A stretch of 64,000 bases of DNA from Arcobacter sp. (GCA_020723085.1 DYJN01000003.1:62001-126000); one strand, 5' to 3'; counted from the stretch's first letter, positions 45,122-55,065 are shown. Numbers and translations are program-made. Notes: a model not told the origin generated them from the sequence alone.

Positions 45122-46840
45122 ATGCTGCGGCGGAGCGTCGTCCTGCTGTTGGCTCTGGCCGGCGCGGCGGCTGCGCAGCGTGTGGTGCAGCTCCATGTGC
45201 GCGTCCCCATGCGGGACGGCGTGCGGCTGTGCACCAACATCTTCCGGCCTGCGTTGCAGGGGCGCTTTCCGGCGGTGCTCCACCGCACGCCTTACCGGAA
45301 GATCGGGCGGGTGACGCCGTCTGTGCAGACATTTCTCGACCGCGGCTACGCCGTGGTGTCGCAGGACGTGCGCGGCCGCTACGACAGCGAAGGCGAGTTT
45401 CAGCAGTTCGTGCAGGAAGAGCGGGACGGTGCGGACACTTTGTCCTGGATCGCGAAGCAGTCCTGGTCGGACGGAAAAGTGGCCATGTTCGGCGGCTCGT
45501 ATGTCGGCATCACGCAGTGGCGCGCCGCTCTCAGCGGCCATCCGGCGCTCAAGGCGATCGCGCCGGCTGTCAGCGGAGGCGACGAGTACTTCGACCGCTA
45601 TTACAGCCGCGGAGGCGCATTCCGGCTGGCCCACCGCCTGCGCTGGATCGCCGAGAACTTCAAGCCGCCGGACCGGCCGGTCGTGGATTTCCAGAAGATG
45701 GTCACGTTCCTGCCGCTGCGGAATGCCGACCGCTTTGTGGCGGGGCGCACGCTGGATTTCTACCAGGAGGCGATGGCGCATCCCTCTTACGACGGCTACT
45801 GGCTGGGGCTGAGCACATTGCGCCGCTCGGGCGCCGTGCGCGCGGCGGCGTTGATCGAAGGCGGCTGGTACGATCCGTTCCTGCCGTCCGACATCGCCAT
45901 GTGGCAGGCGCTCCGCGCGCAGGGGCGGCCGGCGCGGCTCATCATCGGCCCCTGGGGCCACAACCAGAACCCGCGGATGCCGGAGGCGGACTTCGGCCCG
46001 TCTGCCGTCCTGCCGTTCCGCCGCCTGGAGGCGGACTGGTTCGACGCATGGCTGCGCCGGCTGGCGCCGCCTGCCCCGAGCAGCGTGCTGTATTTCGTGA
46101 TGGGCGCCAATGAATGGCGGGAGAGCGGCGCCTGGCCGCCCGCCGGGTCTGAGCCTCTGGAACTCTATCTCGCCTCCGGCGGAAGCGCAAATTCGCTGAC
46201 CGGCGACGGGCGCCTCAGCGAGAAGCAGCCCGCAGAGGAGTTCGCGGACCGTTATGAGTACGATCCGCGGAAGGCCGTGCCGACCATAGGCGGCGCCACC
46301 TGCTGCAATTTCAAGGTGATGTCCTGGGGGCCGCTGGATCAGCGCCCCGTCGAAGGGCGCCGCGATGTGCTCGTCTACACCACCGGGCCGCTGCGAGAAC
46401 CGCTCGAGGTGGCTGGACAGATCCGCGCCGTGCTCTACGTCTCCTCGAGCGCCCCCGACACCGACTTCACGGCCAAGCTCGCCGCCGTGGCGCCGGACGG
46501 CCCGGCGCGGATCCTCACCGACGGGCTCACCCGGCTCCGGTACCGCGAAGGGGTGGAGCGGCCTGTCGCCTACAGACCCGGCACGGTGGCCGAGGTGGAG
46601 ATCGATCTCGGCCCGACTGCATACCGGTTTGCGCCCGGCGAGGCGATCCGGCTGGAAGTGTCGAGCAGCAATTTCCCCAAGTTCGAGCGGAACCTGAACA
46701 CCGGCCGCCTGCAGGCGCCGGAGACGCAGATGCGGAAGGCGCGGCAGGCGGTCTACCACGGCCCCGAACGGCCCTCGCGGCTGGTTCTGCCGGCGCTCCC
46801 GCGCGCCGGAAGGCCGCTTTGGGAGCGTCTGGTACGATAA
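45122..46840 (+). CDS. CocE/NonD-family hydrolase, exported
   Basis: 572 aa with GGAG before the ATG. Signal peptide ([18 protein letters not shown]), an X-Pro dipeptidyl-peptidase S15-type alpha/beta hydrolase domain with [13 protein letters not shown], nucleophile elbow FGGSYVG, catalytic His in GPWGH, and a C-terminal jelly-roll domain ([17 protein letters not shown]). Members hydrolyse esters or acyl peptides; the substrate is unknown. It is probably co-transcribed with the yggS-like gene. Confidence 0.9.
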   Translation: MLRRSVVLLLALAGAAAAQRVVQLHVRVPMRDGVRLCTNIFRPALQGRFPAVLHRTPYRKIGRVTPSVQTFLDRGYAVVSQDVRGRYDSEGEFQQFVQEERDGADTLSWIAKQSWSDGKVAMFGGSYVGITQWRAALSGHPALKAIAPAVSGGDEYFDRYYSRGGAFRLAHRLRWIAENFKPPDRPVVDFQKMVTFLPLRNADRFVAGRTLDFYQEAMAHPSYDGYWLGLSTLRRSGAVRAAALIEGGWYDPFLPSDIAMWQALRAQGRPARLIIGPWGHNQNPRMPEADFGPSAVLPFRRLEADWFDAWLRRLAPPAPSSVLYFVMGANEWRESGAWPPAGSEPLELYLASGGSANSLTGDGRLSEKQPAEEFADRYEYDPRKAVPTIGGATCCNFKVMSWGPLDQRPVEGRRDVLVYTTGPLREPLEVAGQIRAVLYVSSSAPDTDFTAKLAAVAPDGPARILTDGLTRLRYREGVERPVAYRPGTVAEVEIDLGPTAYRFAPGEAIRLEVSSSNFPKFERNLNTGRLQAPETQMRKARQAVYHGPERPSRLVLPALPRAGRPLWERLVR

Positions 46841-48307
<1,467 letters not shown>

Positions 48308-48320
48308 TCCCATGAGCTAG

Positions 48321-48497
48321 GCGCTGCAACCAGGGACAGTGGGATGGATGGATCTCGCTGTCGAGGACGCCGCTCGGGTGCGGGTGTTCTATGAGGCCGC
48401 GGCCGGCGGGCCGCGCACGGCGGGCTCGGGACGCTTCTGCGTGCTGCGCGATCCCGCAGGCGCGCCATTCGCGCTGTACGAAAACGGCGGTGCATGA
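48321..48497 (+). pseudogene. VOC/glyoxalase-family remnant with internal deletion
   Basis: Too short for the ORF track. After an in-frame TAG at 48318, the frame reads ...PGTVGWMDLAVEDAARVR-VFYEAAAGG, which matches the first strand and helix of a VOC domain. It then jumps directly to GRFCVLRDPAGAPFALYE, the usual VOC C-terminal strand, and stops at 48495. The middle of the domain, roughly 60-80 residues, is missing. Internal GTG (48339) and ATG (48348) codons exist, so a 49-aa peptide could be made, but it could not fold as a complete VOC module. Confidence 0.6.
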
Positions 48498-48545
48498 AAG
48501 CTGCCGGTTCCTGCGGCGCGCGTTCATCCACTGAGGAAGGCCATC

Positions 48546-49709
48546 ATGTTCAATTTCGAATACTGGAATCCCACGAAAATCCTGTTCGGGAAGGGCCAGA
48601 TCCCGGCCGTTGCGCACGAGATCCCCGCGGGCACGAAGGTGTTGATGACTTATGGCGGAGGCTCGATCCGTGCGAACGGCGTCTACGATCAGGTACGAAG
48701 CGCTCTCGCCCATTGCCGGGTGATCGAGTTCGGCGGCATCCAGCCGAATCCCGAGTACCGCACGCTCATGGAAGCTGTGGAGCTCGCCCGCAAGGAGAAG
48801 GCGGAGTTCCTGCTCGCCGTGGGCGGCGGCTCCGTGCTCGACGGCACGAAGTTCATCGCCGCGGCCATTCCGTTTGAAGGCGAGCCGTGGGACATCGTGC
48901 AGAAGGGCGCCGGAGTGAAGTCCGCCATTCCGCTCGGCTCCGTGCTGACGCTGCCCGCTACTGGGTCTGAAGCGAATCCCTATGCCGTCATCAGCCGCGC
49001 GGAAACCGGCGAAAAACTCGCCTTCTCGTCGCCTCATGTCTACCCGAAATTCTCCGTGCTCGATCCGGAAACCACGTTTTCGCTGCCGCCACGGCAGGTG
49101 GCGAACGGCATCGTAGACGCCTTCGTGCACACGATGGAGCAGTATCTCACGTTCCCGGCGCACGCAGAATTGAACGACCGTTTCGCCGAATCCATCCTGC
49201 AAACGCTCATCGAAATCGGGCCGAAAACCCTGGCAAATCCCAAGGATTACGATGCGCGCGCCGCCTTCGTCTGGACGGCGACCATGGCGCTGAACGGCCT
49301 GATCGGATGCGGCGTTCCCCAGGACTGGGCCACGCACATGATCGGGCACGAACTCACGGCGCTCTACGGCATCGACCACGCGCGCACTCTCGCCGCGGTC
49401 GCTCCCCATTTGTATCGCGTTCTCCGCCACGGCAAGGCGGCCAAGCTCCTGCAATACGGCGAGCGTGTGTGGGGCATCCGCGAGGGCCCGGACGAAGAGC
49501 GGATCGAAGCCGCCATCCGCCGCACCGAGGAATTCTTCGAATCGCTCGGCGTCCCCACGCGCCTGGCGCGCTACGAAGGCGTCCGCGCGGAAACGCCGCG
49601 CGAGGTGGCTCAGCGCCTGAAGCAGCGCGGCATGGAGAAGCTCGGCGAGCGCGGCGCCGTCACGCCTCCGGTGGTCGAAGAGATCCTGCGGCGCAGCCTC
49701 GCGGCCTGA
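48546..49709 (+). CDS. Iron-containing alcohol dehydrogenase (YqhD/BDH-type)
   Basis: 387 aa with GAGGAAGG before the ATG. NADPH site GGGS (MTYGGGSIRANG), LAVGGGSVLDGTKFIA, LTLPATGSEANPYAVIS, and metal ligands in IVDAFVHTMEQY and THMIGHELTALYGIDHARTLA. It reduces a broad range of aldehydes with NADPH, useful against reactive aldehydes; notably a VOC (glyoxalase-type) remnant lies just upstream. Confidence 0.94.
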   Translation: MFNFEYWNPTKILFGKGQIPAVAHEIPAGTKVLMTYGGGSIRANGVYDQVRSALAHCRVIEFGGIQPNPEYRTLMEAVELARKEKAEFLLAVGGGSVLDGTKFIAAAIPFEGEPWDIVQKGAGVKSAIPLGSVLTLPATGSEANPYAVISRAETGEKLAFSSPHVYPKFSVLDPETTFSLPPRQVANGIVDAFVHTMEQYLTFPAHAELNDRFAESILQTLIEIGPKTLANPKDYDARAAFVWTATMALNGLIGCGVPQDWATHMIGHELTALYGIDHARTLAAVAPHLYRVLRHGKAAKLLQYGERVWGIREGPDEERIEAAIRRTEEFFESLGVPTRLARYEGVRAETPREVAQRLKQRGMEKLGERGAVTPPVVEEILRRSLAA

Positions 49710-49716
49710 TGTCCTC

Positions 49717-49738
49717 TATTTGACGATTTGTGCAAATA
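49717..49738 (+). promoter_or_regulatory. Inverted-repeat operator upstream of arsR
   Basis: Arms TATTTG and CAAATA are perfect inverted repeats separated by 10 nt, overlapping the putative -35 element. This is the position and AT-rich form expected for an ArsR-family operator with autoregulation. Confidence 0.6.
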
Positions 49739-49749
49739 GTTGCTAGGCT
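49720..49749 (+). promoter_or_regulatory. Putative arsR promoter
   Basis: TTGACG (49720-49725), 18 nt, TAGGCT (49744-49749). The ATG at 49758 begins 8 nt after the -10, so transcription would start at the start codon. No Shine-Dalgarno lies between. Confidence 0.45.
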
Positions 49750-49757
49750 GGAAGCGC

Positions 49758-50069
49758 ATGGACCGGCAGGCCAGGCGCAGGCTTGAAAAACGCGCCGCGA
49801 TCCTGAAGGCGCTCGCCCATCCGGCCCGGTTGATGCTGATCGAAGAACTCAGCCGCGGCGAACGCTGCGTCTGCGAGTTGCATGAGGCCGCAGGCGGGGA
49901 TTTCTCCACCGTGAGCCGGCGCCTGGCGCAGCTCCGCCAGGCAGGGCTGCTTCTGGCGGAAAAGCGCGGGCTTCAGGTTTTTTACCGGCTGAGGAGCCGC
50001 TGCGTACTCCGCCTGCTCCAGTGCGCCGATAACGCGGTGAAGACTGCCTCCAGGGAGGTGCGAAGGTGA
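49758..50069 (+). CDS. arsR: ArsR/SmtB-family repressor
   Basis: 103 aa from ATG 49758. Winged helix: AILKALAHPARLMLIEEL, metal-sensing GERCVCEL (the CVC arsenite/antimonite motif of ArsR), recognition helix FSTVSRRLAQLRQAGLL, wing KRGLQVFYRL. It should release its operator upon thiophilic metal binding. Its stop overlaps the GTG start of the CxxC-thioredoxin gene, so regulator, thioredoxin and permease form one operon. Confidence 0.92.
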   Translation: MDRQARRRLEKRAAILKALAHPARLMLIEELSRGERCVCELHEAAGGDFSTVSRRLAQLRQAGLLLAEKRGLQVFYRLRSRCVLRLLQCADNAVKTASREVRR

Positions 50070-50302
50070 AGATTCAGATTCTCGGTTCCGGCTGCGCCAA
50101 GTGCAATCAGTTGAAAGAAAGCGCGGAAACTGCGGTGCGCGCGCTTGGCTTCGAGTACGAAATCGAAAAGATCACCGATTTCAGGGAAATCGCCCGGATG
50201 GGCGCTCTGGTGACACCCGCGCTCGCCATCGACGGCAGATTGAAGCTGGTGGGGAGGGTGGCTTCGCCGGAGGAAATCAAGCCTTTGTTGAAGCAATCCT
50301 GA
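50066..50302 (+). CDS. Redox-active disulfide (small thioredoxin-fold) protein
   Basis: 78 aa from GTG 50066 overlapping the arsR stop. Thioredoxin fold of the 'redox-active disulfide protein 2' family: IQILGSGCAKCNQLKE with CxxC, then VTPALAIDGRLKLVGRV. Such proteins commonly accompany ArsR and ArsP/DUF318 permeases and probably hand off a metal or reduce the transporter. Eleven bases before the permease. Confidence 0.92.
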   Translation: MKIQILGSGCAKCNQLKESAETAVRALGFEYEIEKITDFREIARMGALVTPALAIDGRLKLVGRVASPEEIKPLLKQS

Positions 50303-50312
50303 AAGCCCCTCC

Positions 50313-50771
50313 ATGCCAAGCCTGTTCGCCCCCTACGAGTGGTTCGCGCGCTGGTGTGTGGAGCGCGTGTTCGGGCTGGATCACGCCACGCGGCTCGGAT
50401 CGAGCATCGAATTCTTCCTCTACGACGTGCCCAAAGTGCTGACGCTGCTTCTGGCGGTGAGCTTCCTGGTCGGCACGTTGCAGACGTGGCTTCAGCCGGA
50501 GGCCGTGCGGCGCATTCTCGGCGGCAGGAGGCTGTTCTTCGGCAATGTGGCGGCGGCGGGCATCGGCATCTTCACGCCGTTTTGCAGTTGTTCCGCCGTG
50601 CCGCTGTTCATCGGCTTCCTCAAGGGCGGCGTGCCTCTCGGCGTCACGTTCTCTTACCTGATCTCCGCGCCCATGGTGAATGAAGTGGCGGTGGCCCTGC
50701 TTTGGGGCCTTTTCGGCTGGCGGATCGCGCTCACCTATATCGGCTTCGGCGTGGCGCTCGCGATCGCCTGA
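50313..50771 (+). CDS. ArsP/YraQ-type permease (COG0701), N-terminal half, ended by in-frame TGA
   Basis: 152 aa. It carries the family hallmark FTPFCSCSAVPLFIGFLKGG and SYLISAPMVNEVAVALLWG, with about four membrane helices. It ends at TGA 50769-50771 in the middle of a helix (GVALAIA*GVAIGML). The downstream reading in the same frame is the missing C-terminal half. If read through, the protein would be 321 residues plus the TGA position, normal for the family. Whether this is a nonsense mutation, a two-subunit permease, a recoding event or a sequencing error cannot be settled here. Confidence 0.8.
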   Translation: MPSLFAPYEWFARWCVERVFGLDHATRLGSSIEFFLYDVPKVLTLLLAVSFLVGTLQTWLQPEAVRRILGGRRLFFGNVAAAGIGIFTPFCSCSAVPLFIGFLKGGVPLGVTFSYLISAPMVNEVAVALLWGLFGWRIALTYIGFGVALAIA

Positions 50772-50786
50772 GGCGTCGCGATCGGG

Positions 50787-51278
50787 ATGTTGAAGCTGGA
50801 GAAATGGGTGGAGCCGTTCGTCTGGGAGGTGCCCGTGGGAGCGGGCGATGTGGAGGCGATGCCCTTGCGGGCGCGCCTGGCGGAGGGCTGGCGCTCCACG
50901 CGCGAAATCATGGGCAAGGTCTGGCCGTACATCGTGGGAGGGATCGCCGCAGGGGCTTTCATCCACGGCTTCGTGCCCGGCGACCTGGTGATGCGATGGG
51001 CCGGACCGGGCAACCCCTTCGCCGTGCCGGTTGCCGTGCTGCTGGGCGTGCCGCTCTATGCAAACGTCGCCGGCGTGCTGCCGATCACCGAGGCGCTCGC
51101 GGGGAAAGGCATGCCGCTCGGAACCGTGCTCGCCTTCACCATGGCCGTCACGGCCCTTTCCGCCCCGGAGATGATCATCCTCCGCAACGTGCTGCGGCCG
51201 CAACTGCTGGCCGTCTTCATCGCCGTGATGACCGCCGGCATCATTGCCGTCGGCTACCTGTTCAACGTTGTCCTTTGA
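50787..51278 (+). CDS. ArsP/YraQ-type permease (COG0701), C-terminal half
   Basis: 163 aa from ATG 50787, same frame as the N-terminal half, 15 bp after the TGA. It begins MLKLEKWVEPFVWEV at the cytoplasmic loop and continues through membrane helices with VWPYIVGGIAAGAFIHGFVP, PLYANVAGVLPITEAL and TALSAPEMIILRNVL, all typical of the family's second repeat. GATCGGGATG precedes it, with only a weak ribosome-binding site. Independent translation would produce a split permease. Confidence 0.75.
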   Translation: MLKLEKWVEPFVWEVPVGAGDVEAMPLRARLAEGWRSTREIMGKVWPYIVGGIAAGAFIHGFVPGDLVMRWAGPGNPFAVPVAVLLGVPLYANVAGVLPITEALAGKGMPLGTVLAFTMAVTALSAPEMIILRNVLRPQLLAVFIAVMTAGIIAVGYLFNVVL

Positions 51279-51300
51279 TCCTGCCGCCCCGCTTCATTTG

Positions 51301-51315
51301 CGGCCGGCGCGGCCG
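51301..51315 (+). terminator. Short GC hairpin after the permease
   Basis: CGGCCG-GCG-CGGCCG shortly after the permease stop at 51278. There is no T-tract, so it is a weak terminator candidate. Confidence 0.3.
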
Positions 51316-51363
51316 GGCGCTACAGTGGCGGTGAAAGGCCTGTTCCCCTCGAGTCCTACATTG

Positions 51364-51381
51364 CCGCCGGCGTGCCGGCGG
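51364..51381 (+). promoter_or_regulatory. 18-bp near-perfect palindrome upstream of the VWFA-related gene
   Basis: CCGCCGGC-GT-GCCGGCGG, 8-bp perfect arms with a 2-bp centre, about 40 bp before the ATG. It could be a dimeric repressor site or an mRNA hairpin. No promoter is clear nearby. Confidence 0.35.
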
Positions 51382-51419
51382 GATGGGGCTGTGTGCCCTG
51401 CCGGCTGAGGAGAGCCCTC

Positions 51420-53558
51420 ATGATGACCCGCACAAAACTCCGCGTGGCCACGGCGATCTTCAGCGCCGCGGCAATCCTGGCTCCTGCGAGCCCGTCCGGC
51501 GCGCAGACGCCGCAACCGTCTCCGCCTCCGCCCGCCATCGTGGTCGATGTGGACGAAGTGGTGGTGGATCTCATTGTCCGCGACCGCCGCGGGCGCCTCG
51601 TCGAGGATCTCAAGCCGGACGAGATTGAGATCCTCGAAGACGGCGTGCCGCAGCAGATCCGGTCGCTGCGGCTGATCGAGGGCCCGGAGGCCGTGCTGGA
51701 AAACCGGCAGCGCGTGACTCTGGACCCGTTGCGGCAACTGCGTCTCGTCAGCCTCGTCTTCGAGCGCCTTGGTCCCAATGCCATGCGCCTGAGCCGCGAC
51801 GCCGCCAACCATCTCGTGTCCAAGGAGACGGATCCCAACGTCTTTTTCGCCGTTTTCCGCGTCGATCCGGCGCTGCGCGTGCTCCAGGGTTTCACCCGCG
51901 ACAAAGGTCTTCTCAAGAAAGCCATCGAGCGCGCCACCAGCGGCGTGGCCACGGACCTGCGCCAGAAACGCGACGAGGGGCGGAAAGCCTCTGAACAGAT
52001 CCGCGCCGCCGATGCCGCCCGTGCCGCGCAGCCGCCCGCGGCGGGCCAGGCGCCGGACGGCGCCAATTACGCCGAACAGGCGATGGCGCGCGCGCTGCGC
52101 AACATGGAAGTGTTCCTCGAACAGACCACCCGCGAGCAGCAGGGCTCGCTCTCGCTCACTTCGCTGCTCGCGCTGGTGAAGGGCCAGCAGGGACTCGCCG
52201 GCAGAAAGACCGCCATCTATTTCACCGAGTGGCTGGTGGTGGACGAAGCCCAGGATCAGATGTATCAGACGCTGCTCGGCGAGGCCAACCGCACCAACTT
52301 CAGTTTCTACACTGTGGACGCCAAGGGGCTCACCACGTGGTCGCAGAGCGCGCCCAGCATCGACACGCTGCAATCGGTGAATCAGCTCCCATCGGGACTG
52401 GAAAACACGGCCACCCGCACCGCCGAAACCGCCGCCGGCATGAAGCGCACCGACCGGCAGGTGGCCGCCACGCGGAACAATCCGCAGGCCTGGCTCCAGA
52501 GCCTGGCTGCCAGCACCGGCGGTTTCCTGGTCGCTGACACCAACGATTTCCGCCGCCCGATGGAACGGATTGTGGAAGACATCTACGCGTACTACGAGGC
52601 CAGCTACAAGCCCCAGAACCGGGACTTCAACGGCAAGTACCGGCAGCTTGCCGTGCGTGTGAAGCGCGAGGGGCTGGTTGCGCAGTCGCGCATCGGCTAC
52701 TTCGCCCTGCCGCCCGAGTTTCGCGACGTGCTCTTCCCGTGGGAAGTGCCGATTCTCAAGGCGCTGGCGCAGCCGAAACTGCCGCGCGACGTCGAATACC
52801 GCTCCGCCGCGTTCCGCTTCGGGCAGCAGGGCTCGTTCGTCAAGACCGTTGCGGCGGTGGAGGTCCCGCTGAAAAATCTGGAAGTGAAGAAGGACGAGCA
52901 GCGCAAGACGTTCGCCATGCACTTCTCCGTGCTCGGCCTGGTCCGCGACTCGCAGGGCCAAGTCGTCCGCAAGTTCCAGCGGGACTTCCCGCTCGTGCGC
53001 GAGCTGGACAAGCTGGAAAACTACCGTGCCGGCAACTTCACTTTCTCCGAACCGTTCGAACTTGCGCCGGGCCGCTACACGCTCGAGTCGGCGGTGATGG
53101 ACTGGACCTCCGGCCGCATGGGCGCCAAGCGGGCGGCGCTGGTTTCCGCGCCGGCGCAGGGCGCATCGCTTTCCTCGCTGGCGCTGATCCGCCGGGTCGA
53201 GCCGGTGGAAGGCCCGGACGACGGTTCGAACCCTTTCCGGTTCGAAAAGGGCCGAGTCGTTCCCGACCTCGATGCGCGTATTCCTGCCGGACCGAATGCT
53301 CAGATCTCGATCTATTGCGTGATCCAGGCGGCGCCGGGTGGAGCCAAGCCGGCCCTCGAGATGGAGTTCAGCCGCGACGGGCAGGTGCTCGGCAAGGGCG
53401 AAGCGCCGCTGCCGGATCCCGGCAAGGATGGGCGGATCCCTTACATCGCCCAGATTCCTGCCTCAGGCTGGCCGGCAGGGCAATACGAGGTGCGCGCCTT
53501 GCTGATCGGCGCCGGACGCCAGGCGGCGGAGGAACGGCTGAGTTTTGTGATTGAATAG
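51420..53558 (+). CDS. VWFA-related domain secreted protein (acidobacterial type)
   Basis: 712 aa from ATG 51420 with GAGGAG 7 nt upstream. Signal peptide (LRVATAIFSAAAILAPASPSGAQ), then the opening VVVDLIVRDRRGRLVEDLKPDEIEILEDG typical of acidobacterial VWFA-related proteins, a von Willebrand A-like region (LRLVSLVFERLGPNAMRLS ... RKTAIYFTEWLVVDEAQ ... FSFYTVDAKGL), SLAASTGGFLVADTND, and C-terminal beta-rich domains. The role is unknown; such genes are abundant and secreted in this phylum. An ECF sigma factor gene follows. Confidence 0.88.
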   Translation: MMTRTKLRVATAIFSAAAILAPASPSGAQTPQPSPPPPAIVVDVDEVVVDLIVRDRRGRLVEDLKPDEIEILEDGVPQQIRSLRLIEGPEAVLENRQRVTLDPLRQLRLVSLVFERLGPNAMRLSRDAANHLVSKETDPNVFFAVFRVDPALRVLQGFTRDKGLLKKAIERATSGVATDLRQKRDEGRKASEQIRAADAARAAQPPAAGQAPDGANYAEQAMARALRNMEVFLEQTTREQQGSLSLTSLLALVKGQQGLAGRKTAIYFTEWLVVDEAQDQMYQTLLGEANRTNFSFYTVDAKGLTTWSQSAPSIDTLQSVNQLPSGLENTATRTAETAAGMKRTDRQVAATRNNPQAWLQSLAASTGGFLVADTNDFRRPMERIVEDIYAYYEASYKPQNRDFNGKYRQLAVRVKREGLVAQSRIGYFALPPEFRDVLFPWEVPILKALAQPKLPRDVEYRSAAFRFGQQGSFVKTVAAVEVPLKNLEVKKDEQRKTFAMHFSVLGLVRDSQGQVVRKFQRDFPLVRELDKLENYRAGNFTFSEPFELAPGRYTLESAVMDWTSGRMGAKRAALVSAPAQGASLSSLALIRRVEPVEGPDDGSNPFRFEKGRVVPDLDARIPAGPNAQISIYCVIQAAPGGAKPALEMEFSRDGQVLGKGEAPLPDPGKDGRIPYIAQIPASGWPAGQYEVRALLIGAGRQAAEERLSFVIE

Positions 53559-53589
53559 AAGGCAGCAAGGTTGGAAACTGAAGATAGTA

Positions 53590-53615
53590 GGAACCAAAGT
53601 GGCTCTGCCAGTGTC
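53590..53615 (+). promoter_or_regulatory. Possible ECF-type promoter before the sigma gene
   Basis: GGAAC (53590) and GTC (53613) separated by 18 nt resemble an ECF sigma -35/-10 pair (common spacing is 16-17), suggesting autoregulation. This is a weak, short-motif match. Confidence 0.25.
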
Positions 53616-53668
53616 TGTACCAATAGAGGCGCCCAGGTCGGCGCAAGGTGAGCCGTCAGGAGGCAGCG

Positions 53669-54343
53669 ATGCCGCCGGCTGAGGACCAGTTCGGACCGCC
53701 GGAGGAAACGCCCGTGGCCGAATGGCCGGGGTTTGGCAGCGAAGAGCGGCTGCTGGAAGGTCTGCGCGCCGGTGAGGACGCGGCCTACACAGCGCTGCTG
53801 GAGCGGTTCCAGACACCCGTCTATCAGCTCGTGCATCGCCTCATCGAGGATCCGAACGAAGTTGCCGACGTCGTGCAGGATGTGTTTCTGAAGGTGTTCC
53901 GGGGAGTGACAGCATTCCGGGGCCACAGTTCCATGAAGACCTGGATCTACCGGATCGCCGTCAACGAGGCCCATAACCGCCGCCGGTGGTTCAGCCGGCA
54001 CCGCAAGGCGGAGGTCGTGCTTGGCGGCGAAGAGGAGAGTGCAGACCGGCTCGAAATGTTCAGCGACCGGGGCAGAACGCCATACGATTGGACGCTGAAC
54101 GGGGAGATGAGGACGGCGATCGAGGAGGCTCTGGAGGAGCTGAACCCGGCGTTCCGCTCCGCTGTCGTCCTGAGGGATCTCGAAGAGCTGAGCTACGAGG
54201 AGATTGCCGACGTACTCGATGTATCGATCGGTACGGTGAAATCCAGAATCCTGCGGGGGCGCGAGGCGCTGCGCAGGGCGCTGATGGAGAAGTTGGAGCC
54301 GGCGCGGGGGCTGGCGTGGTCGCCGCAGACGGCATCTGACTGA
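53669..54343 (+). CDS. ECF sigma factor (RpoE-like)
   Basis: 224 aa from ATG 53669 with AGGAGG 6 nt upstream; the GTG at 53648 is less likely. Region 2: ALLERFQTPVYQLVHRLI and EVADVVQDVFLKVFRGV, SSMKTWIYRIAVNEAHNRRRWF. Region 4: ALEELNPAFRSAVVLRDLEELSYEEIADVLDVSIGTVKSRILRGREALR. The zinc-finger anti-sigma gene follows 13 bp later, so envelope-stress type regulation is likely. Confidence 0.95.
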   Translation: MPPAEDQFGPPEETPVAEWPGFGSEERLLEGLRAGEDAAYTALLERFQTPVYQLVHRLIEDPNEVADVVQDVFLKVFRGVTAFRGHSSMKTWIYRIAVNEAHNRRRWFSRHRKAEVVLGGEEESADRLEMFSDRGRTPYDWTLNGEMRTAIEEALEELNPAFRSAVVLRDLEELSYEEIADVLDVSIGTVKSRILRGREALRRALMEKLEPARGLAWSPQTASD

Positions 54344-54356
54344 GGTCTGGATCGTG

Positions 54357-55055
54357 ATGATGGACTGCCAACAGGTAAAGTTGACGCTATCCGCGTTCCA
54401 GGACGGCCGCGTGCTGGACGAGGATCGCCGCCGGATTCAGGAGCACCTGGGGCGTTGCCCCGGCTGCGCGGAGCGGTTGGCGCAGTTGGAGATGGTCCGG
54501 CAGTCGCTGCGGACCTTGCCGGAGCGCCCGATGCCGCCGCACCTGGTGTTCGCCCTCCGCTCGCTGGCATCCCGCGAGGCGGCGCGGCGGCGGTATTACG
54601 CTGGTCTGCGCGGAGCATTGCGCGCCGTGGCTGATCGCGCTTCGCTTTGGCTGAACAACCTCATGAGACCCGTGGCGCTGCCGGCTGCGGGAGGGCTGGC
54701 GTCTGCGGTGTTCCTGTTCACCGTGGTGCTGGCGAACTTCCAGCCAATCGTCACCGAGCACCGCAACGACGTGCCGCTCGCCGTGGTGACCGCCCCCACC
54801 GTGCGCAGCGTCCTGTTCGATCTCTCCGACGACTCCGAGGTGACGCTCGACATCTTCGTCGATGAAGAAGGCCGTGTGCTCGACTTCGTTGTTCCGCAGA
54901 GCTTCGGCTCCGTGGCCACAGAAAACATGCGCCGCCGCCTGGCGGCCATGCTGTTGATGACTTCGTTCCATCCGGCCACCGCATTCGGGCAGCCCGTCAG
55001 CGGCTGGGTTCGCGTGAAGTTCCGGGGGCGCAGCGAGATCGACGTTCGGGGCTGA
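54357..55055 (+). CDS. Zinc-finger anti-sigma factor, membrane-bound, with TonB-like C terminus
   Basis: 232 aa from ATG 54357 (GTG 54354 and ATG 54360 also possible). N-terminal zf-HC2: IQEHLGRCPGCAERL (HxxxCxxC), one membrane helix (LPAAGGLASAVFLFTVVLANF, about 105-125), and a periplasmic region ending VTLDIFVDEEGRVLDFVVPQSFGS, which resembles the TonB C-terminal beta fold. It should hold the ECF sigma factor inactive until a periplasmic signal arrives. Confidence 0.88.
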   Translation: MMDCQQVKLTLSAFQDGRVLDEDRRRIQEHLGRCPGCAERLAQLEMVRQSLRTLPERPMPPHLVFALRSLASREAARRRYYAGLRGALRAVADRASLWLNNLMRPVALPAAGGLASAVFLFTVVLANFQPIVTEHRNDVPLAVVTAPTVRSVLFDLSDDSEVTLDIFVDEEGRVLDFVVPQSFGSVATENMRRRLAAMLLMTSFHPATAFGQPVSGWVRVKFRGRSEIDVRG

Positions 55056-55065
55056 GCTGCGAGGC

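Noticed and set aside
50769-50815. Selenocysteine insertion at the TGA in the permease
   Set aside because: I could not fold a convincing bacterial SECIS hairpin in the 40 nt downstream, and the position is not a redox motif. Left open only as one explanation to test.
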